Source: Citrus sinensis (lineage: Eukaryota > Streptophyta > Magnoliopsida > Sapindales > Rutaceae). From it: a DNA stretch of 64,000 bases. The translations under genes were made by a program, and so were the position numbers. This document shows, piece after piece, positions 12,530-23,609 of the stretch; position 1 is the first letter of the stretch, and the number at the start of each line of letters is the position of its first letter. The stretch covers positions 6,477,501-6,541,500 of the forward strand of contig NC_068558.1 of the NCBI RefSeq assembly GCF_022201045.2, in the 5' to 3' direction. The notes under the pieces are model-generated. The model saw only the letters and a program-made list of their open reading frames with translations. It was not told the origin of the DNA and did not search any database.

Positions 12530-13870
12530 AATATGTCTTGTTAATTTTTGTTAAGTTTATAAGAATTTAACAATTTGATGAATATTGGTTACACGAGAAC
12601 ATTTGTATATATATTTGACGAAATGTCATTTTAAGCAAATTGACATGTAATATTTGTTTGTATTGTGTTATTGTCGTGTTGTGGTGTTGATAGGCATGTC
12701 TGATTGTTGTGGGTTGTGGCACTATTGCACCTAAATTTGGCATGATGGGCAGACCAAAATATCAAATCTTGTGTGGGTGTGGCACCAATCACACTAAAAT
12801 TGTGCTTTTAGTGCAACAAGCTGCTATCACACCAAAACATTGTTGTGTTAATTTTTTGTTTTCTAATTTCAATTAATAAATGTTACTAATGAGTAAAATT
12901 TAGATTTTGCTGCATATACAATGGCCAAGAAGCCATAGGCAAAGCATAACCCACCTAAATCAAGGATGGAACCAGGCATGATTAAGATACCCGCATTAGA
13001 ACATTTCCCCGAACATATTACAAACTTTAAAACTTAGGAATGTGATTGAAGCTATCAAAGGAAACTTGAAGAAACGACAATTAGAATTATTTAAGAAAGA
13101 TATATTCAATCATTTTGTATAAAGACCGTCATCCCTATTAGCAGTCGAACTATTGGAAAGACTATCATCCTCGTCATAAATAAGATTATGATACGGTTTC
13201 ACTTTTAATTATCTACTAGTGTATTGTCTGTGTTATCAATGAGATCATCATGATATTGGAATGTAGAGTAACAATGTTGCAGCGATGTCATCAATAGGAG
13301 CACCTCTTCTTCAACATTTGCTATTGTAATGTAATTCTCATCAATAGGATCATCATTGTAACTATTAGAGAGTAATGTTGTTGGACTAATTTCATTACTG
13401 GTAATACCTCTTCTATATCAAGGGTGGAGACGTTTGATCAGTACAAAGTTTGAGTTTTTCATATCACAAGCTCTTGATTCAGAACTTTAGAGAATTTGGT
13501 ACAAAATATGGATGCACCTATAATTCATTGGATCAGAGATTATATATAACACAAGCCTCATCATTTTATCATCAAGTGCGTCCATAAGTAGTGAACATGT
13601 GAGTTGGGTGGAATAACTCGACCTTAAACTTATTTATTTGCAGAACCTCATACACTCTTACAAGAAATTTAACAAGTATACAGTCTTCCCAAATGAAAAA
13701 AGTTATATTCTTGCCATTCATGTATTCAAAGTGAACATATGCCAACTTCTTTCACGATCCATGAAAACACATTTAAAGAATAACTAACTCAATTAAGCAT
13801 GAATATTTAGGAAAAGAACAAAAAAATATAATTAAATAGTTAAAAATGAACTTTTAAAAAAGAGTGACAG
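12530..13870. other. Intergenic, no gene recognised
   Basis: AT-rich DNA without convincing coding potential. A few segments look like decayed exon or transposon sequence (for example 13,090-13,450 with repeated ATCATC/CATCAATAGGA motifs), but no family could be named. Confidence 0.4.
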
Positions 13871-13873
13871 GTG

Positions 13874-13930
13874 ATAGGTGTTTGTTTCACATAAGCCTGT
13901 CGCACAAATTCATATGCGACAGGCACCTAT
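13874..13930. repeat. CCTGTCGCAC palindrome, single copy
   Basis: CCTGTCGCAC and its inverted partner ATGCGACAGG lie at 13,896-13,923, and an outer pair ATAGGTG/CACCTAT flanks them (13,874-13,880 and 13,924-13,930). The same core builds the palindrome array at 15,203-15,330. Confidence 0.65.
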
Positions 13931-14544
13931 GGCACAAGATAATGTGTGAAGATGTTTATTCCACGTTTTCTATATTTCATCTCTTAGTTTGTTTTTATTA
14001 AATATCCACATAACTTTAAAACAATCAAAATAAAAAAAATGCACTTTGTGTAAAAACAAACACTAATTTTAACTTCTTTATGTTCTAATTAATGATTTTA
14101 TCTTCATTATGTATAACAACATTTGTTTCATGGATTTAGTGATTTGTAGGGGGTGGCGGGATTTGGTGATTCGTTGAGACTAGTGAGATTTAATATTTTG
14201 TTCAGACTGTTGTTGGTTTGTCAAATTTATTGATAGGTTTGAGGGTAATTTAGTCTAAATTTTAAATGTTTGATAAGATATGATAAAAAAATATTAAGGT
14301 GGTTAATTTGAAAAATCTTAAAAAATTTTGGACTACTTATGTAAATTTTATAAGCACCTGTGCAAAAACCACATTAAAGGTTGCATAATGTCACTGTCGA
14401 TGCCCGTTTCCCCCGTTACACTATCTTGTCTTTCTATTAAATTTAAAGTTAGGGGTGGCCGTATTGAATATAAATCCATTCCCTTTACCCAATTTTTCCG
14501 GGAAATTTACACTAATAACCATAAAAATTTTAGTTTTTTTCATC

Positions 14545-14991
14545 TTAACCCCTCAAACAAATTTCTATCAACATTAGCCATAAAAGAACCGTTGAGACCA
14601 AATTACCCCTCTCTCTCATCTCCCTTTCCTCTTCCTCTTGCCTTCTTCTCTCCAGTTCTCTACTAATTTTAGCATCCACCTCTTTCTTCTTCTTCTCTCT
14701 CCTATAATCCTCGTAATCGTTCGGTCTAGCGGGGTCGTGCTCCTCGATTACGGTCGAAGTGACGTCGACCAATGCCGGTTGCGGCAGCGCTACCACGTCG
14801 TCGGGGTAAGGTGCGATTGCAGGTGAGGAATGGGGTCTAGTCGGGAGAGAATTTTGGATGGTTTTGGGTTTGGATTGGGGCTTGAGGATGGTTTGTGGTG
14901 GCGCGAAAATTGACCAGACAATGGTGGTCGTGTTGGTGGGTTTGTCCTCATCGGAGGGTGGAGGTAGGTCTCCGTACAGCCCGCCTAGCAT
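14545..14991 (-). pseudogene. Captured N-terminal fragment of DRT111 / splicing factor 45 homologue
   Basis: From the ATG at 14,991 an open frame of 148 codons begins MLGGLYGDLPPPSDEDKP and contains FAPPQTIL, PALVDVTSTVIEE, DPARPNDYEDYRREKKKK and a charged RRQEEEEREMRERGN helix. These are N-terminal features of plant DRT111 (SPF45-type splicing and DNA-damage-tolerance factor). The homology stops near 14,602. The last 18 codons come from the element's inverted repeat, so the product would be chimeric. The G-patch and RRM domains of the real protein are absent. Compared with the Arabidopsis protein as I remember it, about 15 residues are missing in-frame before FAPPQ. The parent 5' UTR seems to be included (about 14,992-15,180). 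The reading frame is open, but expression is unknown. Confidence 0.8.
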
Positions 14992-15202
14992 TTCGCAACA
15001 TGGCTTTTGATGGAAAATCCCGGGGAATTTGAATTCCGAAATTGGATTTTGGAGAATTAAAAAGCTAATTTTGTTTTGTTGTTTGGGTTGTCGGATGAGA
15101 TTCGATCTGAGGTAGAAGAAGATATTACATACGAATAAGAAGAGACGAACAAAGACGAAAGGACTGGCGAAAACAAACAAATACTGAGGTAGAAGAAGGC
15201 AA

Positions 15203-15330
15203 TCTGTCGCACGAAGCTTGGTGCGACAGGCTGCCTGTCGCACCAAAGCATGGTGCGACAGGTGCCTGTCGCACCAAAACATGGTGCGACAGGGTGCCTG
15301 TCGCACCAAGACTTGGGCCGTCGCACCAAG
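15203..15330. repeat. Tandem array of CCTGTCGCACC palindromes
   Basis: Four consecutive units of about 30 bp each have the form CCTGTCGCACCA, a short centre, TGGTGCGACAGG (12-bp arms). The outermost units are imperfect. The array lies between the captured 5' UTR and the right inverted repeat of the Pack-MULE. A related single palindrome sits 1.3 kb away, outside the element, at 13,896-13,923. Confidence 0.85.
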
Positions 15331-15923
15331 CTTCTTTTCGTTTGTAAAGAAGGGTAATTTGGGGAGAAAAGCGTATGTTTGGCTAATGTTGATAGAAAAA
15401 AGTTGAGAGGGTTAATTGTGAAAATAGTAAAAATTTTATGGTTATTTTCGTAAATTTCCCAATTTTTCCCCAGTTCCCTCGACAAGCCCATGTGACTTTA
15501 GCCGTCGATATCCAAGTTGATTAGAGACGAGTGACTGGCGAGAGCGGCAAGTATGAGCATAAAAGCATTGATTTTTCAACTAAAAGAAAATCTATGGGCT
15601 AATTTCACAATTTCTCATGTAAAATGATAATTTTTTAAATATCTCCTAAATTATCATAAACTTCAATTTTATTTTTTTTTAGAAAAACAAAAAAAAAATT
15701 TACCAATTCACTCCTATTTTTTATTTTTTAAATAAAATAAAATTATGAAGAGAATTCTGAAAGCTGTAAATTTATGAAGAGAATAATCCGAAATTTTCCT
15801 GCATTTCTGCAAATGCAGCCCGATTAACTCTAATGTTAGGTGATTCTTTGTGCTCGAGTTTGCTTTGATAGCTGGATTTAATTATAACTGGGGCTTCAAA
15901 CACCAAAAGCTTGAAAGCCACGC

Positions 15924-16298
15924 CACTAAATAAGGTTTCGTTTGATACAACTTATTAAATAGAGCTTATAACAGTAGAGCTTATAGCAGTAGAGCTTATA
16001 TCAATAGAGCTTTTGGACAAAAAGTCATTGGGTGTTTGGTTGTCAATAAAAAAAACACTTTTGAACCATTAAATTGTGTGATATTTTTTATATTATATAT
16101 TTTTAGAAAAACTCTATAACCTCTACTCCCAAAAGCTCAAATTTTGGATTTTTACTAGTAGAGGTAAATTAGCTTATTTAAGCTAAAAAAACTCTACTAA
16201 AAAAATAACCAAACACCATAAAAATTTTTAAAAAGTACTTATACGATTAAATAAATATTTATGGCTCTTAAATAAGCCATACCAAACAAGCACTAAAT
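15924..16298. mobile_element. hAT-like MITE
   Basis: An 8-bp direct repeat CACTAAAT (15,924-15,931 and 16,291-16,298) flanks a 359-bp AT-rich element. Its ends are imperfect inverted repeats (left TTTCGTTTGATACAACTTATT, right inverted CTTGTTTGGTATGGCTTATT). An 8-bp duplication fits the hAT superfamily. Inside are three tandem copies of AGAGCTTATA. No coding sequence. Confidence 0.7.
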
Positions 16299-16299
16299 C

Positions 16300-17465
16300 C
16301 CATTAAAAAATATACACAATTTAGAAAACTTTAAAAAACACTCACAGTGATTAAGTAAATAGATGGCCTTTCACCCCTTTCGTCTTCTCCAAATAAAACT
16401 CCTTGTCTCCAGTGGAGCTGCCGCAATTACGTCCATACATGCTTGAAAATTTCGAAAACAAATGGAGGACTAGAGCTTGGAGATTGGCTTAGAGAAGATG
16501 CATAACCAAATTACAAAATTTATTCAAAGAAATTGATCGTTGCAACTTCAGGAAAAAAAAAAAATTTAAATCCTTCTGGGTATGTATGTTCTCTTTCTCA
16601 AATTTGTTTCTCAGAAATGTAAGCTATTAGAGTTGTTTAATTACCCACAAAATTTTATGGAAAAACAAATTTCTCTCAATGGCTGATGCTAGAAACTTAT
16701 GCTTTGCTGCTTTTCATATTCAGTAAGATAAAAGGAGACCTCTCATTGTCTTGTTTTAAAGGTAGTGATTGAATAAAAACATCACAAGCCCTGCTTATTA
16801 TTTTCATTAATTACATTCATTTTTATACTTTTATCCAACCAACCCTTCAGTGTAGGCCTGGAAACATATGAATGATAAAGACAAGATCTATTTTGTACTC
16901 AAATATATAGAAAATTTTCACATCGCTGGGAAAATTCCAACTGCACCCTACCAGTTAAACTATTATTATTAATTTTTTGGTAAATAAAAATTTTGGCTCT
17001 GTCGGGGCCTTTTCAAGTGAATGTATCATCACTATATAAATATCTACAATATTGAAATTTTTGAATCCTGGATGGGAGAAGAATATGTTACCACGTTACC
17101 AATGAATTGATTGGGTGAGGTATTTGCCACGAAACTTGCAACACCCAAGTAAACATTTCGCGTTTTCTAAATTGTACATTTTGCGTTTGCTATCATGAAC
17201 AGTCGACCGAACAAATTACTTTTAAGTTATAGGGGCAACAAGAACGCAAGCCAGAAATAGCCCAGAGATCGTAAACAACTAAATATTCACAAGATTAAAA
17301 GTTTAGAATCTAATGGCAGAAAAGTATGTTAGTATGTTGTTACTAACAATAGCTTGGCCCTTGGGCGACTGTTTGTCATGAAACTTAGAACTCCACAAGC
17401 AGAACGAGCATGAAGGGAAAAAAAGAGTATCAACTATCCTAGACAATCAACAAAACAAATTAAAC
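16300..17465. other. Intergenic, no gene seen
   Basis: AT-rich DNA with only short frames. Nothing recognised. Confidence 0.45.
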
Positions 17466-17467
17466 GA

Positions 17468-17625
17468 GTTTGGGATTCCAGCTAAGTTGGTAAAATATCT
17501 TAAGACGATACAAGATATTTGGGTTCAAACACTTCTCATTTAGACAAGGAGGGGATTTGATTATTAATTGTAATCGTTTGGCAAAACACCTACTTGAAAA
17601 GTTACAGAAACAGCCACAGCAAACT
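17468..17625 (+). mobile_element. tRNA-derived SINE, second family
   Basis: TTCCAGCTAAGTTGGTAAAA resembles a Pol III A box region. About 35 bp later, TTTGGGTTCAAACACTTC resembles a B box, with a TATCTT...AAGATA stem between them. This head plus an AT-rich body is the usual build of plant SINEs. It differs from the family at 9,585 and 40,216. Confidence 0.45.
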
Positions 17626-17747
17626 CCGATTTATAAGTTAATAAATAATAACACTAGTCAAAAACTAATTTAATTATTAATAACAATCACTTCCTGTTCC
17701 AAAACCAAACAAGATTACTGCAGAGCCCCAAGCAAGGATGCAGAAAG

Positions 17748-18649
17748 TTACAAAGAGGGTTCAAGTTTTTTATTACCTCCATCATAAAGAACACTCCTTG
17801 GTGAGAAACCAAAATTCGGCGAGGGATTACTGGCAGTAGCAATGGCGGTGCTGCTGTTATTGACAGCAGGGAGTGAAATGGAGAGGTTGGTATTAGCATT
17901 TGTAATTGCAGAGCTTGTACTGGGACTTCGTCTAGAAGCTTCCACAAGCTTTCTTGAACGCAGGCGCCCTCTGTGTACATGCCTCTCACAGTACTTGTGA
18001 TCTGGAATTGCTTCTTTGCTACATCGCCATTTTTTCCCATCTGTTCTTCTGCATCTGCCTGGCTCTGGGTCCATGCCATTCTTTAACTCCAAGTGCAATG
18101 ATCCAGACCCATAAACTAGACCCCACAACAACAAAACAGTTGAAATATTTAACATTAGCAGCAATTAGTTGAATTGCGGTTTCATCTGGGTACTTACAGC
18201 TGGGGTAGAGTTGATGAAGATCGCCACTGAGACCTGAAACAGAGCTGGCTACACTCTTCCAAATGGGAATCACAAGTTGAGAGGGCACAGGAAGCCTAGC
18301 TTCCATGTATTTGAAGATTAGAGATTGAAGCTGTAGCTCTTGTAGTTGGAAAATTGTGAAACCATAGGACCTTTTGCTGCAGCCAGTTCCAAGCTCAAGC
18401 TCAAGCGCAATTGAAGGTGATCCGTCTCCTTTACTACTTTCCATACTGCAAGAACGGCTCCAATTTGCCCGTCCGGTCCCTAAAAATTTGATACCAAAAA
18501 AAAAAGAAAAAAATAAACACAGCAATTTAGTTGTTAGAATTGTGTGTGATAAACTATAAATGTTAAATTTGAAAGAGCGAGAGATTCAAATAATACGTAC
18601 CGAAGTCTGCTAAACGGGCGAGCTTGGTTGGTGGGTTTTGGGGCTTCAT
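17748..18649 (-). CDS. Growth-regulating factor (GRF) transcription factor, short form
   Basis: Three exons: 18,649-18,601, 18,479-18,198 and 18,115-17,748, all with GT-AG borders and matching phase, giving 232 residues. Exon 1 encodes [16 protein letters not shown]. The QLQ domain (about 57-92: [27 protein letters not shown]) binds GIF co-activators. The WRC domain (about 126-168) has the zinc-binding C-x9-C-x10-C-x2-H pattern at C132, C142, C153 and H156, a basic nuclear targeting and DNA-binding region. An miR396 site lies at the end of WRC. At 232 residues it is short for the family, which often reaches 350-550; it lacks the long C-terminal tail. A GAG|GTAATA near 17,780 could be a donor for a further exon, so the C-terminus is less sure. 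GRFs promote cell proliferation in leaves and meristems. Confidence 0.88.
17940..17960 (-). promoter_or_regulatory. miR396 target site in GRF mRNA
   Basis: The gene strand reads CGTTCAAGAAAGC followed by TTGTGGAA, encoding part of RSRKLVE at the end of the WRC domain. This is the conserved miR396 complementary site of plant GRFs, with the usual single-base bulge. It predicts post-transcriptional repression in mature tissue. Confidence 0.85.
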
Positions 18650-19600
18650 TTACTTTCACAGAAAACGGTCAAAGAAACAGAACAGAAAATGAAACAGGAG
18701 CAATGTGGGCTGTAGGAAGAACACTGCTAATCCTCTGCGGAAGCAATAGATTTCAAGTCAGAGATTTCAGATTTAAAAGTTTGATGAGTACTCTGATTCA
18801 TGACGTAATGCAGTAATGGGGTTCTGTTTGGAAGCCAAGAGGGAAGAGAAACCGATTTACTAAATTAAAACCACAATGTAGCCATATTCAAGCAGTTATG
18901 CCTTCTAGCTCCAGGTTCTCAAAAATTCAAGAAAGATAATAAAAGAGAGGGTGTGCAGCTGCAGGTCTTCTGACATGTCAGCAGGTGTGGCAGAAGACAA
19001 GCGCGTTGTCAGAAACCAGGTAGTGACAAATGAACGTGGGTTCCACCTGTTAAAGCTGATTACTAGTGGGTTCGTGTTGTAAGTATCACAGATAAGGAAG
19101 TAGAGTACAAGGAGACAAAAAACCTAGTAGAAGTATCAGCTATGCCATGTCATCTCTATGCATCAACTACAGAAAAACCACAGTGCATGGACTGAGAAGA
19201 AGCACACAACACAAACAAAAGCATTCCTGATGTCAAGTCCCCGTTCTGTTCGTCGAATAGTAACCGTTCACTGCCTTCCAATAACCCATGTTTGCCGTGG
19301 AATGGAAGCCAACTAAGCTCATTATTGCCGATGGCCCGCCCCCGTTTGCAATCTTCTGCCAATTTCAGAATTTCTTTCTTTTTCATTGGTGTATTTGTTT
19401 TTTATTTTTTGGTTAAATCCGCTTTATCGCTTATATATATAAATATATTTAATATTATGCATTTCAACCAGACATGTAATTCGCAAAAAATAAAACCTAA
19501 CTCACACTAATTAAACTCGAACATCCATTTGCAAGTTAGAACAGTCTGCACCTAAAGTTAAAGAGAGGGTCATATACCATTTTAGACTCATTGACACCAA
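18650..19600. other. GRF upstream region, no gene recognised
   Basis: This likely holds the promoter and 5' UTR of the minus-strand GRF gene. A 76-codon frame at 19,156-19,386 (-) resembles nothing I know and is not called. Confidence 0.4.
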
Positions 19601-19603
19601 AAA

Positions 19604-19677
19604 TGGCGTCGCCCGGACTCGAACCGGAGACCTTCAGTGTGTTAGACTGACGTGATAACCAACTACACCACGACACC
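19604..19677 (-). tRNA. tRNA-Val (anticodon AAC)
   Basis: The minus strand gives a 74-nt cloverleaf. The acceptor GGTGTCG pairs with CGACGCC (one G-T pair) and the discriminator is A. The D arm has AGTTGGTTATCA, the anticodon stem-loop is CAGTCTAACACACTG with anticodon AAC, and the T arm is CCGGTTCGAACCCGG. A short T run follows the 3' end, as for Pol III termination. No intron. It looks functional and matches plant nuclear tRNA-Val. Confidence 0.95.
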
Positions 19678-20151
19678 ATTGTTACGTGCAAAAACAATAA
19701 TTTTAATAAATCTAACTTCCATCTAATTATATATATTTATACACGAAAAAAAAACCCGAACAAAAACCCAAATTTCTAATGTAAATTTGAGGGTTTGTGA
19801 GCAGTGGGACTCGGAGCCCACGGAAGCCCATATTGGGATTCAATATTCATGAAAACCTCAATCCTCGATGACAATTTTAAAATATGGGTCCAATTATGTC
19901 GGACATGCTTTAACTTGAAGCGTACATTGCATCTATTGAATCTAAAGTTGAAAAAATTAATAATAATTTTAATTTAAAATCTAATGGTTATAGAAAATAC
20001 TCTAAGTTAGAACATCTCTAATATAGTAATTCCCTTATAATATTTCCTTAGTTCTAGATTGTTGAGTTTCAGTGACATGATTAATGATCCTTTTGTTATA
20101 TGTATCATATGATTTTTTCAGTAGATCCCGCCGGAGGGGGGGGGGGTCTAG

Positions 20152-20700
20152 TTTATAATTTGATATTAGCTCATGATCCTTTGTGCACATTTATAAATTC
20201 ATAAAAAAAAAATCATATTTATATTATAAAACAAAAACATAAATATCATTTGGCCCAAAAAAACCCTAAAATAAAAAAAAATCATATAAATTCAACTAAT
20301 AGTTGTAAATTAAACTGTAACATAAAAAATAGTATAAAATATAATTTTCACTTAACTCTTTATATTCTCTCGAGCCCTTGCCATTATGTAATTTTTTTTT
20401 GATATTATATACAATATAAGCTCTTTATAATTTTAAATTAGCTCGTGATCCTTTGCGGAAGTTTATTATTTCATCAAAAACAAAACATATTTATATGATT
20501 AAAAAAACATAAATATCATTTGGCCAAAAAAAATCAAAATAAAAGAATATCATATAAATTCAACTAATAGTTGTAAATTTAACTGTAATATAAAAAATAG
20601 TATAAAATGTAATTTTCATTTAACTCTTCGTATTCCCTCGAGCGCTGCCCGTTATGCAATTTTCTTTTTTTTTTGGATATTATATACAATATAAGCTCAA
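20152..20700. repeat. Pair of ~272-bp AT-rich direct repeats (unit A)
   Basis: Two tandem copies start TTTATAATTT at 20,152 and 20,424. They share GCTCATGATCCTTTG (GCTCGTGATCCTTTG in the second), AACTAATAGTTGTAAATT and GATATTATATACAATATAAG. The same pair recurs at 24,234-24,780, so the local tandem doubling came before the 4.1-kb duplication. Confidence 0.8.
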
Positions 20701-22014
20701 GTTATACATAATAACACAACAAATGCCTAAAAATAAATAAATTTAGGCTATGTTTGGTCTGAAGAAAGGGGAGGAGAGGAAAATAGAAGAATGGAGGGAA
20801 AGGGATAATAAAGGAGTAGAGAATAATAGTGAAATAAAATTTTATTGTTTAGTTTGTCATAAATTTTGATAGGGAAAGAAATTACATTTTTTTTCGTTGG
20901 ACAAATTTATCATTTGCCTTAAATACTAAACTATGTATATTAGTAATGAAATATAATTTAAGATCAGTACCAAACTTTTTTGATATAAAAAAAGTCCTAA
21001 AACAATTCATGATATATTGTACATACAAACATATAAATAAATAATCATTATAATTAAAATATAATATAATTATTATGACAATAATTAATTAAGTACTTTT
21101 TAGTAATTTGGTACAATCTAACTCATTCTGATTCTGATTCCAAAATAAAATAAACATATCAATGGGATTTCAGTTCATTCTGATTCTAATTATTGTAGGT
21201 CAAGTAAACAACTTATTCTGATTCTCATTCCAACTCATTCTGATCCAGCCCATTCCGATTACTGATAAGTCAACGCAGCATAAGTGTGCTAAACTTATAT
21301 TGCTTTCATTACCAAATATTTTGACAAGTGTCCGAGGCACTTGAAGAGTGGAAAATGATTTTTTTTTTTTTTGAGAGTGTCATTTTCATTAAAAATTTCT
21401 TAAGTTTATTAGATAAGGATGATTGCACTCACAAGTGAAAAAATATATGGATGGATGGATGTTCACACATCGTCATTTGGTCAAGGCAGTTCAATTTCTT
21501 CAACAGTAGTGCTTTTCAGATTATTTAATGAAGGATATTTATCTATCATTCACCTAGTTATCTCATCCTTGAATTTAAAATACTCAATAATTCAAATCTT
21601 TTTACTTGCAGTTGTAGAAACTAAATAAACTCTCCTAAATATTTAGATGAATCGGCTCTTCGATTTTTTTTTTAAGAACATATTTATAGACCAACACACT
21701 ACTTTTAGCTTAAGAAAATTATAGAATGACGATCATGCGTGTATATTGTTATTAAGTTTTATGTGTGTAACATTTTTGTTAGATCTTAAATATTAATGTT
21801 ATGTGCTAGGTTTGGATCGAACAATTATTTATCAGTCTTAACCCACCTAAAAGTTGACTTACCTAATCATTAATTGGATAATTGCTACTTGCTAAGCATA
21901 AGAAGAAAACTTACACAACTATGATTATTTACATAACAAACAGGGACAAAGCCCTTGGCTATAACCTTATTCACGTCATTGTGGTACATAAAAGACTAAA
22001 CTATATGTTACTAC

Positions 22015-23609
22015 TTAAATGGCAATAGGGATTGCATGAAGTGGCTGAGCCTTATTTAAGGTGAGACCAAACTTCTCTTCCATGTCCATGTTATGTTGAG
22101 TAATTCCATCTTCAAATTTCCAATCAAAGGAATTAATAAGTGAACCCAACATTAGATATAACATTCTTATAGCCAACGGCAAACCAGGACATATTCGTCG
22201 TCCAGCACCAAATGGTATTAACTCAAAATTCCGGCCTTTGACATCAATCTCCGACCCCAAGAATCTCTCGGGCATGAAAGAACAAGGGCTCTCCCATATG
22301 CCTTCATCCCTGCCAATAGCCCATACATTAACTAAAACTAGGGCATCCTTTGGTATTGTATAGCCTGCGACTTGTGTGTTTGTTGAGGCTTTGCGTGGAA
22401 GTAACAAGGGAGCTGCTGGGTGCAACCTAAAAGTTTCTTTGACTACTGCTTGTAGATAAGGCAGCCGAATGATGTCTGATTCGTCAATCGGGTTCCCTTT
22501 GCCAACTGTTTGTTCTAGCTCCATTCTAGTTTTGGATAAAGCCTCTGGGTTGCAGAGTAGTTCAGTCATTGCCCATTCCAATGTGCTCGAAGTTGTATCA
22601 GCACCCGCCGCAAACAAATCCTGTTTGAGATGGCAGCCAAAGAGAAATTAATTGACTACATAACTTGTAATATAAAGAAGAAAAGGAAAACGGAATTGTA
22701 AAGAAGAAATATTACAATAAACAAATGATTGATATAATTTCTATCAATCTCCACGCTCTTGTCATCCATGATATTGAGGAGAGTATCCAAAATATCTTTG
22801 TATTCGGTGGAACCATGTTCTTGTCTGAGCTTCATTCTTTGATCAATCAAGCAATCAAAGACCTCCAACATCTTGCCAAAATGTTTTGTCATGCGACGCC
22901 TTATACCTTGCGGGTCAAGCTTTTTAAGCGCTGGAAAATTGTCGGACAAGTTAGGCTTTCCAGCTTCCACCGTAATACCCGAAATCATATCTCTAAACTC
23001 TCGCGCAGTATCTGAACTGTGATCAGCCAAATCAACGGAAAAAATTGTGTTCCATAAAAAATTAAGAGTAGTATTGAAAGCTGCCTGGCCAATATCTATT
23101 GCTTTACCGGCCCGGCAATTTTCTTGAGCGTAAGCAAGAAGTTGTTGGATTCTTTTGCGCCGGAGGTGTTGATTAGCATCGAGTTTCTGAGTGGTGAAAA
23201 TATGTGAGTTGCATATTTTTCGAAGATTTGTCCGCGGTGTCGAGAGTGGCAGCCAGCCCATCGAGAATTCATCGTGCTGGTGTGCACGGAGTGCGTCTGG
23301 GACCGTTCGATTACAGAAAGACGTATCTTGGTTTTGAAGGATTTCTCTGGCTGTAGTTGCGGAAGAAATGACTACTGTGGTTACCTGGCCAAATTTTAGA
23401 CTCATTACGGGGCCATAAATCTTGGAGAGCTTGGCTAGTGACCTGTGAGGTTTGGCTCCAAGCTCCAGGAGGTTTCCGATGACAGGATAAGGCGTCGGTC
23501 CCGGTGGAAGCTTTCTCGATCCTGCTTTGCAACCTCTTAAAAAGGAATTTAAAGTTATGACCAAAACCCATGTGAATAAAACCCATAACATGCAGCTTAA
23601 GATATCCAT
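22015..23609 (-). CDS. Cytochrome P450, CYP76-like, copy 1
   Basis: Exon 1 is 23,609-22,716, a 95-bp GT-AG intron follows in phase 0, and exon 2 is 22,620-22,015: 499 residues in all. An N-terminal membrane anchor (about 5-24) is followed by the proline hinge KLPPGPTPYP, the I-helix AGADTTS (~303-309), the ExxR ETFR (360-363), MPERF and the heme loop FGAGRRICPG with Cys442. Layout and length fit CYP76, ER-bound monooxygenases often acting on monoterpenols or alkaloids; the substrate is unknown. Odd: the C-helix WxxxR motif, which contacts a heme propionate, reads RTNLR, with Arg126 in place of Trp (LW to PR). Copy 3 keeps the Trp. The ATG at 23,609 is chosen by alignment with the other copies. 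Activity is therefore in doubt although the frame is intact. Confidence 0.9.

Larger units (their letters stand above)
14491..15469. mobile_element. Pack-MULE with captured DRT111/SPF45-like gene start
   Basis: The element spans 14,500-15,460 (961 bp) and is flanked by a perfect 9-bp target duplication AATTTTTCC (14,491-14,499 and 15,461-15,469). Both ends begin GGGAAATTTAC, and the terminal inverted repeats continue for about 85 bp (AACCATAAAA, then CTATCAACATTAGCCA). A 9-bp duplication with long inverted repeats is the signature of Mutator-like elements. There is no transposase. The interior holds a piece of a host gene on the minus strand (5' UTR plus first coding part, separate entry) and a palindrome array, so this is a non-autonomous Pack-MULE. 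Confidence 0.88.

Noticed and set aside
15203-15330. CRISPR-like array
   Set aside because: The repeats are self-palindromic units with no unique spacers, and the genome is a plant; the array is a tandem palindrome repeat.
19156-19386. 76-codon frame on the minus strand upstream of the GRF gene
   Set aside because: It has no recognisable motif or family and lies where a promoter or 5' UTR is expected; it could be chance.
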